From NCBI GenBank assembly GCA_004557545.1, contig SFGV01000002.1, positions 1 to 64,000 of the forward strand: DNA of 64,000 nt, in the 5' to 3' direction. The notes below the pieces were generated by a model. That model did no database searches and was not told where the DNA came from. It saw only the letters and a list, made by a program, of their open reading frames with translations. A program made the position numbers and the translations under genes. Position 1 is the first letter of the stretch. Every line of letters begins with the position of its first letter. This DNA is from Succinatimonas hippei (GTDB lineage Bacteria; Pseudomonadota; Gammaproteobacteria; Enterobacterales; Succinivibrionaceae). This document shows positions 24,682-33,320 of the stretch, in pieces.

Positions 24682-25818
24682 ATGATCCTTTATATAGCCT
24701 CAGTACTGGTACTTGCCATCCTGCTTTTGCGTTTTGTGCTGCCCCTGCGTGTGCTGGGTATTACGGGACGGATCATCGCGGCTGTGATCGCGACGCTTGC
24801 GTGCTTCAAATACCAGATCTACACATACTCAAGCGGGATGTTTCTGCTGCCTGAGCTTCCGGCGCCGGTCATGCTCTCCCTTGAGTTTTTGTTCGCGCTC
24901 GCGATCACCCTGGCTGTCATGATGGTCCTTCGCGATCTGCTGCTGCTCGTGCTCAGGATCTTAAAAATTTTTAAAATCAACATCCGCGCCGGCATTGGTC
25001 CTCAGGCGGACAGAGGGATCATTTTTGTCCTTTGCGCCGTACTTTCACTCTATGGCGTGTACGAGGCGGTCAGCTTGCCACAGGCGCGTGAGACAGAGAT
25101 TCGTGTTGCAGGACTCCCGTCAGATCTTGATGGCTACCGGATTGTGCAATTAAGCGATCTGCACGCGGGGCCGCTTCAGAAAAGTGACTGGGTAGCTGAA
25201 ATAGTAAAGCGCGCTAACGATCAAAATCCCGATCTCATAGCCATTACCGGAGACTTTATCGACGGTGGTGTGTCCATGTCAGGCGACAGCGTGGCTCCTT
25301 TAGGTGATCTTAAGGCAAAGGATGGGGTGTACGGGATCACGGGAAATCACGAGTATTACTACGATGAACCCCAATGGACGGCTGATCTCAGATCGCTTGG
25401 CATAAACCTGCTCTTTAATGAGAGCAGGGTGATAAGACGCGGCGGGGCTGAAATTGAAATTGGCGGAATTCCCGATGATACCTCATCGCGTTTTGGTCTT
25501 ATGCCTCCAGATCTGAAAAGCGTGTTTCCAAAAGATGAGGCTAAAAAGCCATTTAAGATCCTGCTCTCCCACAAGCCAGCGTACTTTATCGCTGATGGCA
25601 ATGACGCGGATCTGCAGCTGTCAGGCCATACCCATGGCGGCATGATGCCGCTTTTAAGACAGATTGTCGCCGGAGCAAACTCAGGATTTGTGCGCGGACT
25701 GTATGAGCGTGGCAATCGTTATCTTTACGTAAGCCCGGGAACTGGGATCTGGAACGGCTTTTCCTGCCGCATCCTCACGCCTCCTGAGATAAGCGTTCTT
25801 ATTTTGCGCTCAAAGTAA
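24682..25818 (+). CDS. Membrane-anchored calcineurin-like metallophosphoesterase
   Basis: A 378-residue protein of the YkuE/YaeI type. Four hydrophobic segments occupy about residues 1-135. The phosphoesterase domain follows, with the metal-ligand motifs QLSDLHAGP (D159, H161), GDFIDGG, GNHEYYYD (N222, H223), LSHKP and SGHTHGG. YaeI-type enzymes act on UDP-2,3-diacylglucosamine-like or other membrane substrates, but that specificity cannot be read here. No good Shine-Dalgarno is visible ahead of ATG 24682. Confidence 0.82.
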   Translation: MILYIASVLVLAILLLRFVLPLRVLGITGRIIAAVIATLACFKYQIYTYSSGMFLLPELPAPVMLSLEFLFALAITLAVMMVLRDLLLLVLRILKIFKINIRAGIGPQADRGIIFVLCAVLSLYGVYEAVSLPQARETEIRVAGLPSDLDGYRIVQLSDLHAGPLQKSDWVAEIVKRANDQNPDLIAITGDFIDGGVSMSGDSVAPLGDLKAKDGVYGITGNHEYYYDEPQWTADLRSLGINLLFNESRVIRRGGAEIEIGGIPDDTSSRFGLMPPDLKSVFPKDEAKKPFKILLSHKPAYFIADGNDADLQLSGHTHGGMMPLLRQIVAGANSGFVRGLYERGNRYLYVSPGTGIWNGFSCRILTPPEISVLILRSK

Positions 25819-26114
25819 GTATCGTTGCCTCTGGGGCCGGGCTTGCCATCGAGGGAGATAAAAAATATTCCGGCAGAACCTGTCGGGGTTTTATCCCGGG
25901 ATCAGGCTTTCGCGGGAGTGTGGTTAAACCTTTAATATATTGTAGGGAATGACTTTTCTTCCAAATCTGGTATTCCAGTCGCGCTCTCTGACTGATCCTT
26001 TTCACAAATCTCAAAGCCGTTCTTCCAAAAATGGCATCTTTGGCATGGTTAATGCTTGTTCTTTGTTACAAGGCAAAAAAATGCCGCCGCATAACAATAA
26101 AAAAGGACAAGACC
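25819..26114 (+). other. 296-base spacer ahead of the small membrane protein
   Basis: No gene is recognised. The first half is unremarkable, with an A/T-rich stretch near 25935. The second half carries the sigma-54-type element at 26041-26056 and a leader of about 45 bases ahead of the small membrane protein gene. Confidence 0.5.
26041..26056 (+). promoter_or_regulatory. Sigma-54-type promoter of the small membrane protein
   Basis: TGGCATGGTTAATGCT has GG at 26042-26043 and GC at 26054-26055 with ten bases between. It matches the TGGCAC-N5-TTGC consensus at all but two positions of the conserved blocks. The expected start is near 26067. Confidence 0.6.
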
Positions 26115-26363
26115 ATGAACGCATCAGTAAAAAGAATCCACGACATCACCTTGAGCTTTGTAATGTTCATAACCCTGATGCTCTTAATCGTCCCGCCGTA
26201 TGGCCTTCTCGCGGGCTTTTGCGATGAGAGTCTCTACCTTATATTCGCTTTATGGGGCGAGATCATTTATCTGGCGCTGACGTTTTTAATCCGCGCTGTA
26301 ATGGCAGAGCGTAAGGAGCTGCGTAATTTAGAATCAAAGCTGCTTGTGAGCGGGCAGTTCTAG
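26115..26363 (+). CDS. Small two-helix membrane protein, unknown function
   Basis: An 82-residue protein starting at ATG 26115 with AAAAGGA seven bases upstream. Hydrophobic segments at about 13-34 and 39-62 are joined by a short acidic turn (FCDES). The C-terminus is charged and probably cytoplasmic (AERKELRNLESK). I do not recognise the family. It has its own sigma-54-type promoter and a strong terminator, directly ahead of the flrBC operon, so a flagellar or polar role is plausible but unproven. Confidence 0.75.
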   Translation: MNASVKRIHDITLSFVMFITLMLLIVPPYGLLAGFCDESLYLIFALWGEIIYLALTFLIRAVMAERKELRNLESKLLVSGQF

Positions 26364-26392
26364 GCTTAACCCTAAAAGCGCGACACTCGAAG

Positions 26393-26424
26393 GACGCGGG
26401 ATTTAAATCCCGCGTCTTTTTTTT
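26393..26424 (+). terminator. Terminator of the small membrane protein gene
   Basis: A perfect palindrome, GACGCGGGATTT (26393-26404) against AAATCCCGCGTC (26405-26416), followed by eight T. A strong Rho-independent terminator that isolates this gene from flrB. Confidence 0.95.
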
Positions 26425-26479
26425 GACATAAGTTTTAAAACCTTAAATAAGATTTTGATAATATTTAATAAAACAGTCC

Positions 26480-26495
26480 TGGCACGCTTGTTGAA
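26480..26495 (+). promoter_or_regulatory. Sigma-54 promoter of flrBC
   Basis: TGGCACGCTTGTTGAA matches the -24 block TGGCACG exactly and has TTG in the -12 block, though GA replaces the usual GC. It lies 33 bases before flrB. In Vibrio flrBC is sigma-54/FlrA dependent, which this fits; flrA is not in the window. Confidence 0.75.
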
Positions 26496-26527
26496 TTCTC
26501 TGTGATAAAGACAAAACGGAGGCTTAT

Positions 26528-27562
26528 ATGACAAACGGCAGGGATGAGGAGTTTGCGCTTTTAAGCGAGGTTTTCTCAAAGGTTCCATCGGCGATAGTTA
26601 TTCTTGATGAGCACGGAGTGGTAAAACGCGCCAACTCAAGCGCTCATGAGATGCTCTCGCAGCAAACCCTCATCGGGCGCAAGTGGTATGAGGTAATTGA
26701 GGCCGCGTTCCAGCCCCGTCGCGATGATGGTCAGGAGATCTCAACGCGTACCGGAAAACGTCTTCAGGTTCTTACAAGGCCGCTCTCCCACGGACAGCTC
26801 GTGCAGATGAACGATCTTACGGTTACAAGAGAGCTTCAGGATAAGATAAGCCATATGGAGCGTCTGTCGTCTTTAGGTCAGATGGCAGCCTCGCTTGCCC
26901 ATCAGATCAGAACTCCGCTTTCAGCCGCGATGCTTTATGCCGCGAATTTGGGAAGCGCCAAACTTCCTCCCTCAGCACGCGCGCTTTTCCAGAAGAAACT
27001 GATGTCAAGGCTGGAGGCTCTTGAGGCTCAGGTGGGCGATATACTGATGTACGCGAGATCAGGTGAGCAGACCGTCAGTAAAATGGACGCGGTGGATCTG
27101 GCTGCGGCCGTGTCCCAGAACGTTCAGAGCGTGATCACCAGGGCGGGAGCCGAGCTTATTACCGATATAGGTGATCGCCCTATGCCAATCCTTGGCAATT
27201 CAACGGCGCTTTCAGGCGCGGTTTCCAATCTTGTGGCAAACGCCGTTGAAGCCGGGGCTAAAAAGGTTAAGATCTCCTTTAAAAAGGAAAACGGTGAGAT
27301 TGCCATTTCTGTTGCCAATGACGGTCCGGCTATCCCTGAGAATATCCGTCAGAAGATCTGCGAGCCGTTCTTTACCACAAAAAGCAACGGCACCGGACTC
27401 GGGCTTGCCGTGGCGACCGCGGTTGCCAGAGTGCACCACGGACGTCTTGAACTCTCATCAGAGAGCGGATTTAATGTGGTGTTCTCGCTGTATATTCCTG
27501 AATATACCAGGGAGGAATCCCCCTCCCCCTCTGAGATCGCGGCGCGGGGCAACGCCGCCTGA
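26528..27562 (+). CDS. flrB: Flagellar sensor histidine kinase FlrB
   Basis: A 344-residue cytoplasmic kinase without membrane segments. A PAS domain (about 10-95; IVILDEHGVVKRANSSA) is followed by HisKA with His125 in LAHQIRTPLSAA and HATPase_c with N box (NLVANAVEAG) and GTGLGLA. This PAS/soluble layout and the partner identify FlrB (FleS). It phosphorylates FlrC to turn on later flagellar genes. CGGAGG precedes the ATG. It is the first gene of flrB-flrC-dctP-like. Confidence 0.93.
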   Translation: MTNGRDEEFALLSEVFSKVPSAIVILDEHGVVKRANSSAHEMLSQQTLIGRKWYEVIEAAFQPRRDDGQEISTRTGKRLQVLTRPLSHGQLVQMNDLTVTRELQDKISHMERLSSLGQMAASLAHQIRTPLSAAMLYAANLGSAKLPPSARALFQKKLMSRLEALEAQVGDILMYARSGEQTVSKMDAVDLAAAVSQNVQSVITRAGAELITDIGDRPMPILGNSTALSGAVSNLVANAVEAGAKKVKISFKKENGEIAISVANDGPAIPENIRQKICEPFFTTKSNGTGLGLAVATAVARVHHGRLELSSESGFNVVFSLYIPEYTREESPSPSEIAARGNAA

Positions 27563-27581
27563 ACAAAAATAGGGCCAGGAG

Positions 27582-29000
27582 ATGAACCAGAACCAGAGCC
27601 AGATCCTTATTGTTGATGACGACAGCGAATTGCGCGAGGCCATCTGCGACACACTTATGCTGACAGGCTACGCCTGCATTGAGGCTGGATCCGGGGAGGA
27701 GGCTCTGGATCTCCTCTCAAAACATCATGCCGATATGGTCATCACCGATGTCCAGATGAACGGCATGAATGGTCACAAACTGCTTTTAAACATCCACGAG
27801 AAATACCCAGGGATCCCGGTGCTTCTGATGACGGCCTACGCCAATATCAACGGGGCGGTCGAGGCGATGCGCGACGGGGCGGTGGATTATCTGGCAAAGC
27901 CTTTTGCCCCCGAGGTGCTCTTAAACCAGGTATCTCGCTATGTCCCGGTTAAGAAAGTGGTTTCGGGAGAGCCTGTCTGGAAGGATCCATCGACAGGCGA
28001 GCTATTAAAGCTTGCCGCCAAGGTAGCCGCTACTGACGCCACGGTTATGGTTACAGGTCCCTCAGGATCGGGAAAGGAGATCCTGTCGCGTTATATACAC
28101 GACAAATCCCCCCGCGCGAACGGGCCTTTTGTGGCGATTAACTGCGCGGCTATTCCCGATACCATGCTTGAGTCAACCCTCTTTGGTTATGAGAAGGGCG
28201 CTTTTACCGGCGCCGTGCAGGCCTGTCCCGGAAAGTTCGAGCAGGCACAGGGAGGCACTATTCTCTTAGATGAGATAACCGAGATGGATCTGTCGCTTCA
28301 GGCCAAGCTTCTGCGCGTGCTTCAGGAGCGCGAGGTGGAGCGTCTTGGTTCACGCAAGACCATAGAGCTTGATGTAAGGGTTATCGCCACCTCAAACCGC
28401 GATTTGAAACAGGCCGTGGCCGAGCACAAGTTCCGTGAGGATCTCTACTACCGTCTCAATGTGTTCCCGCTGCACTGGAAACCACTTTGCGAAAGAGCTT
28501 TAGACATATTGCCGATAGCCAAATTCCTGCTGGGCAAGCACGCAGCCGCAAATTCGCAGGCGATCCCGGAGATCACAAAGGAAGCTGCGAAAAAGCTTGA
28601 GACATATAAGTGGCCGGGCAATGTGCGCGAGCTTGATAACGTGATGCAGCGCGCGCTCATTCTCTCAGGCGGCAAAGCGGTAGACGAGCAGAGTATAGTC
28701 TTTGACGAGGCGGGGCTTGACGCTGCGCTCTCGTCACAAAGCGTGGCTGACGGGGTAGCTCCCGAGCTTGAGCAGCGTCAGCTTGAAGAGCCGAAGTCAT
28801 CTGACGCGGTACGTGATCAGAAGATCCCGGCAAACCTCGGAGGCGAGCTTAAGCAGCAGGAGTATCAGATTATTCTTGACGCTCTCATAGAATTTCGCGG
28901 TAACCGCCAGATGGTCTCGAAAAAACTCGGCATAAGCCCGAGAACCTTGCGCTACAAGATAGCCAGAATGCGCGATGAGGGGATGATCATCCCGGGATGA
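27582..29000 (+). CDS. flrC: Sigma-54 flagellar response regulator FlrC
   Basis: A 472-residue NtrC-type activator. Receiver with phosphoacceptor D56 (VITDVQMNG), AAA+ domain with Walker A GPSGSGKE (about 158-165), the sigma-54 contact loop GAFTGA (about 207-212) and Walker B ILLDEI, then a C-terminal Fis-type helix-turn-helix from about 440. The GAFTGA loop is intact, so it should drive sigma-54 promoters such as those ahead of flgO and fliS. The AGGAG abutting ATG 27582 is too close; the AGGG seven bases upstream is better spaced. Confidence 0.94.
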   Translation: MNQNQSQILIVDDDSELREAICDTLMLTGYACIEAGSGEEALDLLSKHHADMVITDVQMNGMNGHKLLLNIHEKYPGIPVLLMTAYANINGAVEAMRDGAVDYLAKPFAPEVLLNQVSRYVPVKKVVSGEPVWKDPSTGELLKLAAKVAATDATVMVTGPSGSGKEILSRYIHDKSPRANGPFVAINCAAIPDTMLESTLFGYEKGAFTGAVQACPGKFEQAQGGTILLDEITEMDLSLQAKLLRVLQEREVERLGSRKTIELDVRVIATSNRDLKQAVAEHKFREDLYYRLNVFPLHWKPLCERALDILPIAKFLLGKHAAANSQAIPEITKEAAKKLETYKWPGNVRELDNVMQRALILSGGKAVDEQSIVFDEAGLDAALSSQSVADGVAPELEQRQLEEPKSSDAVRDQKIPANLGGELKQQEYQIILDALIEFRGNRQMVSKKLGISPRTLRYKIARMRDEGMIIPG

Positions 29001-29003
29001 AGT

Positions 29004-30056
29004 ATGAAGATCTTCCATGCTTTGGTATCCTTCACCGCGGCGCTGGTTTTGAGCCTGGGGCAGAGCGTATCAGCTTTTGCTGATACCCTTTCCGAAAAAC
29101 AGCCAGAAATCAGATTAACAAGCGTAATGGCGACCGCGCCGTACCGCCCGATAAGTTTTGCGCTTGATTACATGGCTGACTTTGTTTCCAAACGCACCGG
29201 AGGCAAATTTACCATACAAAGGCGCATGAGCTATGGCGATGTCTCATCATCCGACTGTCTTGTAAAAGTCATCATAAATACCGATGACATCACGGTAGTT
29301 CCCTTTGAGGTCATCTCGAACTTTATCCCATGGCTTGAGATCATGGATGTGCCCTACCTTTTCTCTCTTAGAAATTATGAGGAGCTAACGGTCGGGGGAC
29401 AGGCAAACGCTGAGATCTGCAAGGAAATCTCCGACGGTGAAACCAGAATCATCGCGCTATATACCTGGTATACGGACTTTGTTCAGCTGGTAATGCGCTC
29501 ACGACCCGTCTATACGCCTGGCGATCTCAAGGGACAACGCATCTGGATCCCTTATGACGGTCCGGTAGCGTCTTATCTCTCAGTACTCGGAGCCACTCCC
29601 GTTGTCATGCCTTTTAATCTCGCGTATGAAAACATCAGGTATGCTGATGATGTTGACGGAATGGCGATCCCGCTTAACACGCTTATCACCAGAAAACAGA
29701 TCTTCGAGAAGATGCGCTTTGTCTCGCTCCCGTTCCTGCTTCGAGGAGGGTATGTCGTCATAGTTTCACAGCAGAGGTACGATTCTCTGCCTCCTGCCTA
29801 TCAGTCGGTGCTGCGACAGGCCGCCAAGGAGGCTTCTGCCTTTCTTAACGATTACAACATGGAGTGCCTCAGGGTAGTTATGGGAAGACTCATTCGTGAT
29901 CCGGATATTTTTATAAACAACCCTGATCTGACCAGATTTGTCTCTCAGTCAGAACAGCTTAAGAGATTTTTCTTCAAGCGCTATCCAAAGGCCGTTGAGA
30001 AAATGCGCGATACGCTCAACTGGCAGAGTAACAGCGGTCTTATAAAAGACAACTGA
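29004..30056 (+). CDS. Orphan DctP-type TRAP substrate-binding protein
   Basis: A 350-residue secreted protein with a Sec signal (about 1-27, cleavage after SAFA). The mature part resembles the DctP/TRAP solute-receptor family: an early YRPISFALDYMADFV segment, the DLKGQRIWIP block and a central VDGMAIPL segment typical of TRAP receptors. The two membrane subunits of a TRAP carrier are absent. It begins three bases after the flrC stop, so it is co-transcribed with the flagellar regulators. The ligand is unknown. Alternatives to transport are a sensory or chemotactic binding protein. Confidence 0.75.
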   Translation: MKIFHALVSFTAALVLSLGQSVSAFADTLSEKQPEIRLTSVMATAPYRPISFALDYMADFVSKRTGGKFTIQRRMSYGDVSSSDCLVKVIINTDDITVVPFEVISNFIPWLEIMDVPYLFSLRNYEELTVGGQANAEICKEISDGETRIIALYTWYTDFVQLVMRSRPVYTPGDLKGQRIWIPYDGPVASYLSVLGATPVVMPFNLAYENIRYADDVDGMAIPLNTLITRKQIFEKMRFVSLPFLLRGGYVVIVSQQRYDSLPPAYQSVLRQAAKEASAFLNDYNMECLRVVMGRLIRDPDIFINNPDLTRFVSQSEQLKRFFFKRYPKAVEKMRDTLNWQSNSGLIKDN

Positions 30057-30092
30057 AAAGGAAAAATAAAAGGCAGGTTACCGGAACCTGCC
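30056..30092 (-). terminator. Terminator for the 30113 minus-strand gene
   Basis: On the minus strand GGCAGGTT/AACCTGCC (30092-30072, loop CCGGT) is followed by TTTTATTTTT. It also gives a weaker stop for the opposing flrBC transcript. Confidence 0.85.
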
Positions 30093-30112
30093 CATTTGCC
30101 TTAAAGCCAAGA

Positions 30113-30541
30113 TCAGTTTTTCTTGTTTTTATCCTTTGGGATAACCTCATCATTGAGCGCCTTGGCGGCATCGATGGCCTGCCAGGCATGAACCGAGGGT
30201 TTCTCGTATTTACGGATTTTGAAGGTAAAGCTGCGCTTTAGCTGCTCCGAGACAATGCGGAACTCGAAATAGTCCGGATGCTCGTTGTAAAGCTTCATCG
30301 GGATCTCAAGCTGAGGTATGTCGAACTGACAGCGCGAGAGCGTAAAGTCTGGATCCGGACTGATGTCAATACGGAACTTAACCGTGCCGCCGTCACTTTT
30401 CTTTTCATCTATGGCTACAACTGTGAGCCTTGCCAATAGGTTGAGGCTCTGGACTGAGGCGTCGTTGGAACTGTAAGCGTGCACGTCACCGTACATAACC
30501 TTGTTCACAAATAGCCTGCTGTCGGCATCTTGTTTGTTCAT
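30113..30541 (-). CDS. Hypothetical protein in the flagellar region
   Basis: A 142-residue soluble protein, no signal peptide or membrane segment, and not recognised. The middle (about 35-110) has alternating hydrophobic and charged residues consistent with a beta-rich fold (LARLTVVAID, VKFRIDISP, YFEFRIVSEQ, RSFTFKIRKYE). The C-terminus is lysine-rich and probably disordered. GGAG is seven bases before the ATG. It lies convergent to flrBC and downstream of a tRNA on the same strand, with its own terminator. A PilZ-like c-di-GMP domain was considered, but the RxxxR/DxSxxG motif is absent. Confidence 0.65.
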   Translation of the reverse strand: MNKQDADSRLFVNKVMYGDVHAYSSNDASVQSLNLLARLTVVAIDEKKSDGGTVKFRIDISPDPDFTLSRCQFDIPQLEIPMKLYNEHPDYFEFRIVSEQLKRSFTFKIRKYEKPSVHAWQAIDAAKALNDEVIPKDKNKKN

Positions 30542-30628
30542 TCACATCTCCGGCAAATCACTGCTCATTGCCAATTTTATGACAAAGTGCAGTCAATGGG
30601 AAACGCTAAAACCGGCAATGTGTCAGGT

Positions 30629-30660
30629 TAAAAAAAAAGAGCAGTTAAAACCGCTCTTTT
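30629..30660 (-). terminator. Terminator of the tRNA-Arg transcript
   Basis: On the minus strand AGAGCGGTT/AACTGCTCT forms a stem (one G-U) followed by eight or more T. A second small hairpin CACCTTT/AAAGGTG (30696-30711) abuts the tRNA 3' end and may mark processing. Confidence 0.85.
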
Positions 30661-30708
30661 CTCAATATACCGTAATTGATGAAACAAGAAATTGCACCTT
30701 TAAAAAGG

Positions 30709-30783
30709 TGGCGACCCCAGTAGGAATCGAACCTACAACTAGCCCTTAGGAGGGGCTCGTTATATCCATTTAACTATGGGGTC
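30709..30783 (-). tRNA. tRNA-Arg (anticodon CCT)
   Basis: A 75-base tRNA including an encoded CCA. Acceptor GACCCCA pairs with TGGGGTC and the discriminator is G. The D-arm contains AGTTAAATGGATATAACG. The anticodon stem AGCCC/GGGCT encloses CTCCTAA, giving anticodon CCT, which reads AGG. The T-arm contains GGTTCGATTCC. It decodes a rare arginine codon. Confidence 0.95.
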
Positions 30784-30793
30784 AACGGGCACC

Positions 30794-30822
30794 ATTATAG
30801 CCATCACGCCTTAAACGGGCAA
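30794..30822 (-). promoter_or_regulatory. Promoter of tRNA-Arg
   Basis: On the minus strand TTGCCC (30822-30817) and TATAAT (30799-30794) are separated by 17 bases, ending about ten bases before the tRNA. A GC-rich discriminator-like stretch follows the -10, typical of stable RNA promoters. Confidence 0.85.
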
Positions 30823-30890
30823 GGGGGCGGAGCCTCCCTGCCAAATCATAGGAAAAAGAGTGAAAAGCCAGAAAACACTGGTAAAAACCA

Positions 30891-32069
30891 TCACTGGGCA
30901 ATTTGCACCTGATCATTGACTCTGATGTTTAAAAGGTTGTCATTTAAGTTGGCGCTCTTGAGTCTTGAGCTTGTAGGGTAGACCTTGTCAACCACATAAA
31001 CGCCGTGAGCCTTGTCAACGCGATCGTAGGTTCCTCCGTCAGGAGCTATGGTCTGGGAGGTCTGGCCAATGGTGAACTTCATCCCTGGTTCTATTCCGTT
31101 TTCAGAACCCAGATTGATGATAAAGCCGTCATTATCCAGATCGATTATTGAAGCCGTCGGCATACGGCATTGCAGGGACATTACTATGTCCGAGGCGGCT
31201 CTCTGGGTAAGCTGATGGAGTCTGGCGCCATAGGCTGAGCCTTTGAACTGCTCGGATCTCAAATCAAGATAATCACCCTGCTTGAACGGCCAGTCGGTAA
31301 CCGCCTGATAGTTCTGGCTGAAGATCTGCGATCCGTTCTGCGCCTCATAGACGGTGACCGAGAAATTAATGGTTCTGGTGCGCTGGTAGAAGAGCTTGTC
31401 CATAACCCCGGAGCCCGCGTCTGAGGCCGCAACCGAGTTTATGGTACCGGTTACGACGAAGCCCGCCTGGTTCTGGGAGCCAAGTCCCCTGATGTTGTCG
31501 CGCAGCTGGCCATCAGGAGCGTTGCCATATCCGGTTCCGTTTAAGGTGGCGTTAACCGGCGGTCTTACGGCAAGCGCGGATGACTTTGAGAGCTCGTCAT
31601 AAACTGATGAGCTTATTTCCTGACTGATGCTCTCTATTCCGGCGCTGCCCTGATAGGCGTTCTGATCCCTGAAACCGAATACTACGGGAAGCACGCTCTT
31701 TCTTAATTTTGAGGCCGCGCAGGTACGCTGATGCTCGTCATCAAGCAGTACCTTTACCGTGACGCTGACGCGCCCCGCGGTCTTCTGCTCCTCGGTTACG
31801 AGTACCTTGCGCACAGGCACGGAGGAATGGACGCTCATGCTGTTGTGCTCCAGCACTCCGCCCTTGAAATCGGAGACTATGCTCACCTGGGCTCCGGCCT
31901 CAAGCATCGCGTTTCTGATGGCGTCGTTTACCGCCTCATCGCGCGCCTGCGCCACGGAGTCGGTTATGGGAGCGGTTCCCTGAACCGTATACCATCTGGC
32001 TGACGATGGCTGTGATATAAAGATCGCGGCCGCGCAGATAAGCGTCTTTGAAAGTCGTCTGCATGACAT
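30891..32069 (-). CDS. flgT: Flagellar H-ring protein FlgT
   Basis: A 392-residue secreted protein matching FlgT, which builds the H-ring around the basal body of sodium-driven polar flagella. A Sec signal (about 1-24, ending PSSA) is followed by the N-terminal domain with VQGTAPITD, middle domain (KSVLPVVFGFRD), and a C-terminal beta-barrel-like domain (GFIINLGSENGIEPGMKF). I start it at ATG 32069, which gives a clean signal peptide; an in-frame ATG at 32123 would run into the flgO promoter. It is divergent from flgO-flgP. Confidence 0.9.
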   Translation of the reverse strand: MSCRRLSKTLICAAAIFISQPSSARWYTVQGTAPITDSVAQARDEAVNDAIRNAMLEAGAQVSIVSDFKGGVLEHNSMSVHSSVPVRKVLVTEEQKTAGRVSVTVKVLLDDEHQRTCAASKLRKSVLPVVFGFRDQNAYQGSAGIESISQEISSSVYDELSKSSALAVRPPVNATLNGTGYGNAPDGQLRDNIRGLGSQNQAGFVVTGTINSVAASDAGSGVMDKLFYQRTRTINFSVTVYEAQNGSQIFSQNYQAVTDWPFKQGDYLDLRSEQFKGSAYGARLHQLTQRAASDIVMSLQCRMPTASIIDLDNDGFIINLGSENGIEPGMKFTIGQTSQTIAPDGGTYDRVDKAHGVYVVDKVYPTSSRLKSANLNDNLLNIRVNDQVQIAQ

Positions 32070-32106
32070 TTGCTTTTTTATCCCCTGAGTGTCAGAAAAA
32101 TATGTC

Positions 32107-32122
32107 TGGCACTTAAATTGCA
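32107..32122 (+). promoter_or_regulatory. Sigma-54 promoter of flgO-flgP-flgN
   Basis: TGGCACTTAAATTGCA matches the -24/-12 consensus almost perfectly (GG at 32108-32109, GC at 32120-32121, ten bases apart). The start would be near 32133, about 80 bases ahead of flgO. Confidence 0.9.
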
Positions 32123-32210
32123 TTATTCATACCGAAAACAGTATGAACGGCGTAAAAATAGCGCCGTGCTACAGCAGAATTATAAAGAGAAACAGCTACA
32201 GAGGTTCAGG

Positions 32211-33308
32211 ATGAAGAATTTGAAGGGTGCTTTGATATGCGCGTCAGCCATGATCTGGCTTTTCGGTTGTACGGCAAATCCTGCCCCTGACGGCAGAAAG
32301 ACTGGATCTGATGACGTATATTCACAGCCCGGGATGGAGGTGAGCAAGGTCGCTTCCCAGATGGCTGATACCCTGGCACAGACCTTAGGCGAGGATCTCA
32401 GGACCCAGGAGCGTCAGGAAGCTGACCAAAAAGACAATCTCAGGGCAAAAAAGCCCAGCTATCCCAGAGTGGCGGTAACGTCTTTTACAGACACTGACAC
32501 CTATGAGAACGCAGGATCGCTAGGCAGGCAGCTTGGTGAGTTCTTTATTCACGAGCTTGACCGCCGCGGGATCCCGGTTGTCGAGTTCAAGACCACCGGA
32601 AGCATTTCGGTCTCGAAAGACGGTGAGATGGTCTTCTCGCGTGACTGGAAGAAGCTTGCCAATCAGGCGCGCATCCGTCATATTCTTGCCGGCACCATCA
32701 GCCGCAATGAGCGCGGCGTGGTGCTTTTAGGCAGGATCATCGACATGCGTACCTCCCAGGTAATGGGATCGGCGACCGGCTTTGTTCCCTACAAGAACCT
32801 GCCATACTGCTACCGTACCGCCGACAAAAACTGCTCCTTTGAGGGAGTCATATCATACTCAACCTATGTTCCTGCAGGAGGGGTCAGAAACACAACTCTA
32901 AAGGGTGCCAACGGCACCACGCTTAAGGATACGGTTTCATACAGCACGGCTTATTCAGGACTTTCAGGCGCTCAGGCATACGGCAGCGCGGGGAATCTGT
33001 CATATACGGGCGTGACCTACAGCGGCAACAATCCCCGTACCGGCAAGAGTGCCATCCACGAAACCTCGGAGGAACGTGAGGCAAGGCAGAAGCTGTGGCA
33101 TGACCAGTCATTTAACGATCAGTATTACCCCACGGGAGCTGACGTGAGCGCGACCTCAACTGGCAACTATGAGCAGTTCATTCACGGTCATGGCAGCATG
33201 TCTGGCAAGGGCAGTGTCATTTATCCGGCGTCAACCTATCGTTATCAGGGGAAACTCGTGCGTGACATTCATGACGAGAGTCAGTACCAGAGAATAGAAG
33301 ATGATTAA
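32211..33308 (+). CDS. flgO: FlgO-family flagellar outer-membrane lipoprotein
   Basis: A 365-residue lipoprotein: signal with lipobox LFGC (Cys20). The FlgO domain (about 80-190) contains RVAVTSFTDTDTYENAGSLG in part, LAGTISRNERG and IIDMRTSQVMGSA. FlgO with FlgP and FlgT is needed for outer-membrane stability of the polar flagellum in Vibrio. It is longer than I recall for Vibrio FlgO: residues from about 205 onward are a Gly/Ser/Tyr/Thr-rich, low-complexity extension. GAGG is six bases before ATG 32211. Confidence 0.88.
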   Translation: MKNLKGALICASAMIWLFGCTANPAPDGRKTGSDDVYSQPGMEVSKVASQMADTLAQTLGEDLRTQERQEADQKDNLRAKKPSYPRVAVTSFTDTDTYENAGSLGRQLGEFFIHELDRRGIPVVEFKTTGSISVSKDGEMVFSRDWKKLANQARIRHILAGTISRNERGVVLLGRIIDMRTSQVMGSATGFVPYKNLPYCYRTADKNCSFEGVISYSTYVPAGGVRNTTLKGANGTTLKDTVSYSTAYSGLSGAQAYGSAGNLSYTGVTYSGNNPRTGKSAIHETSEEREARQKLWHDQSFNDQYYPTGADVSATSTGNYEQFIHGHGSMSGKGSVIYPASTYRYQGKLVRDIHDESQYQRIEDD

Positions 33309-33320
33309 GGGGAGGACATT

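Noticed and set aside
30709..30783. tRNA-Arg as an integration site of a mobile element
   Set aside because: No integrase, no duplicated tRNA 3' end and only flagellar genes on both sides.
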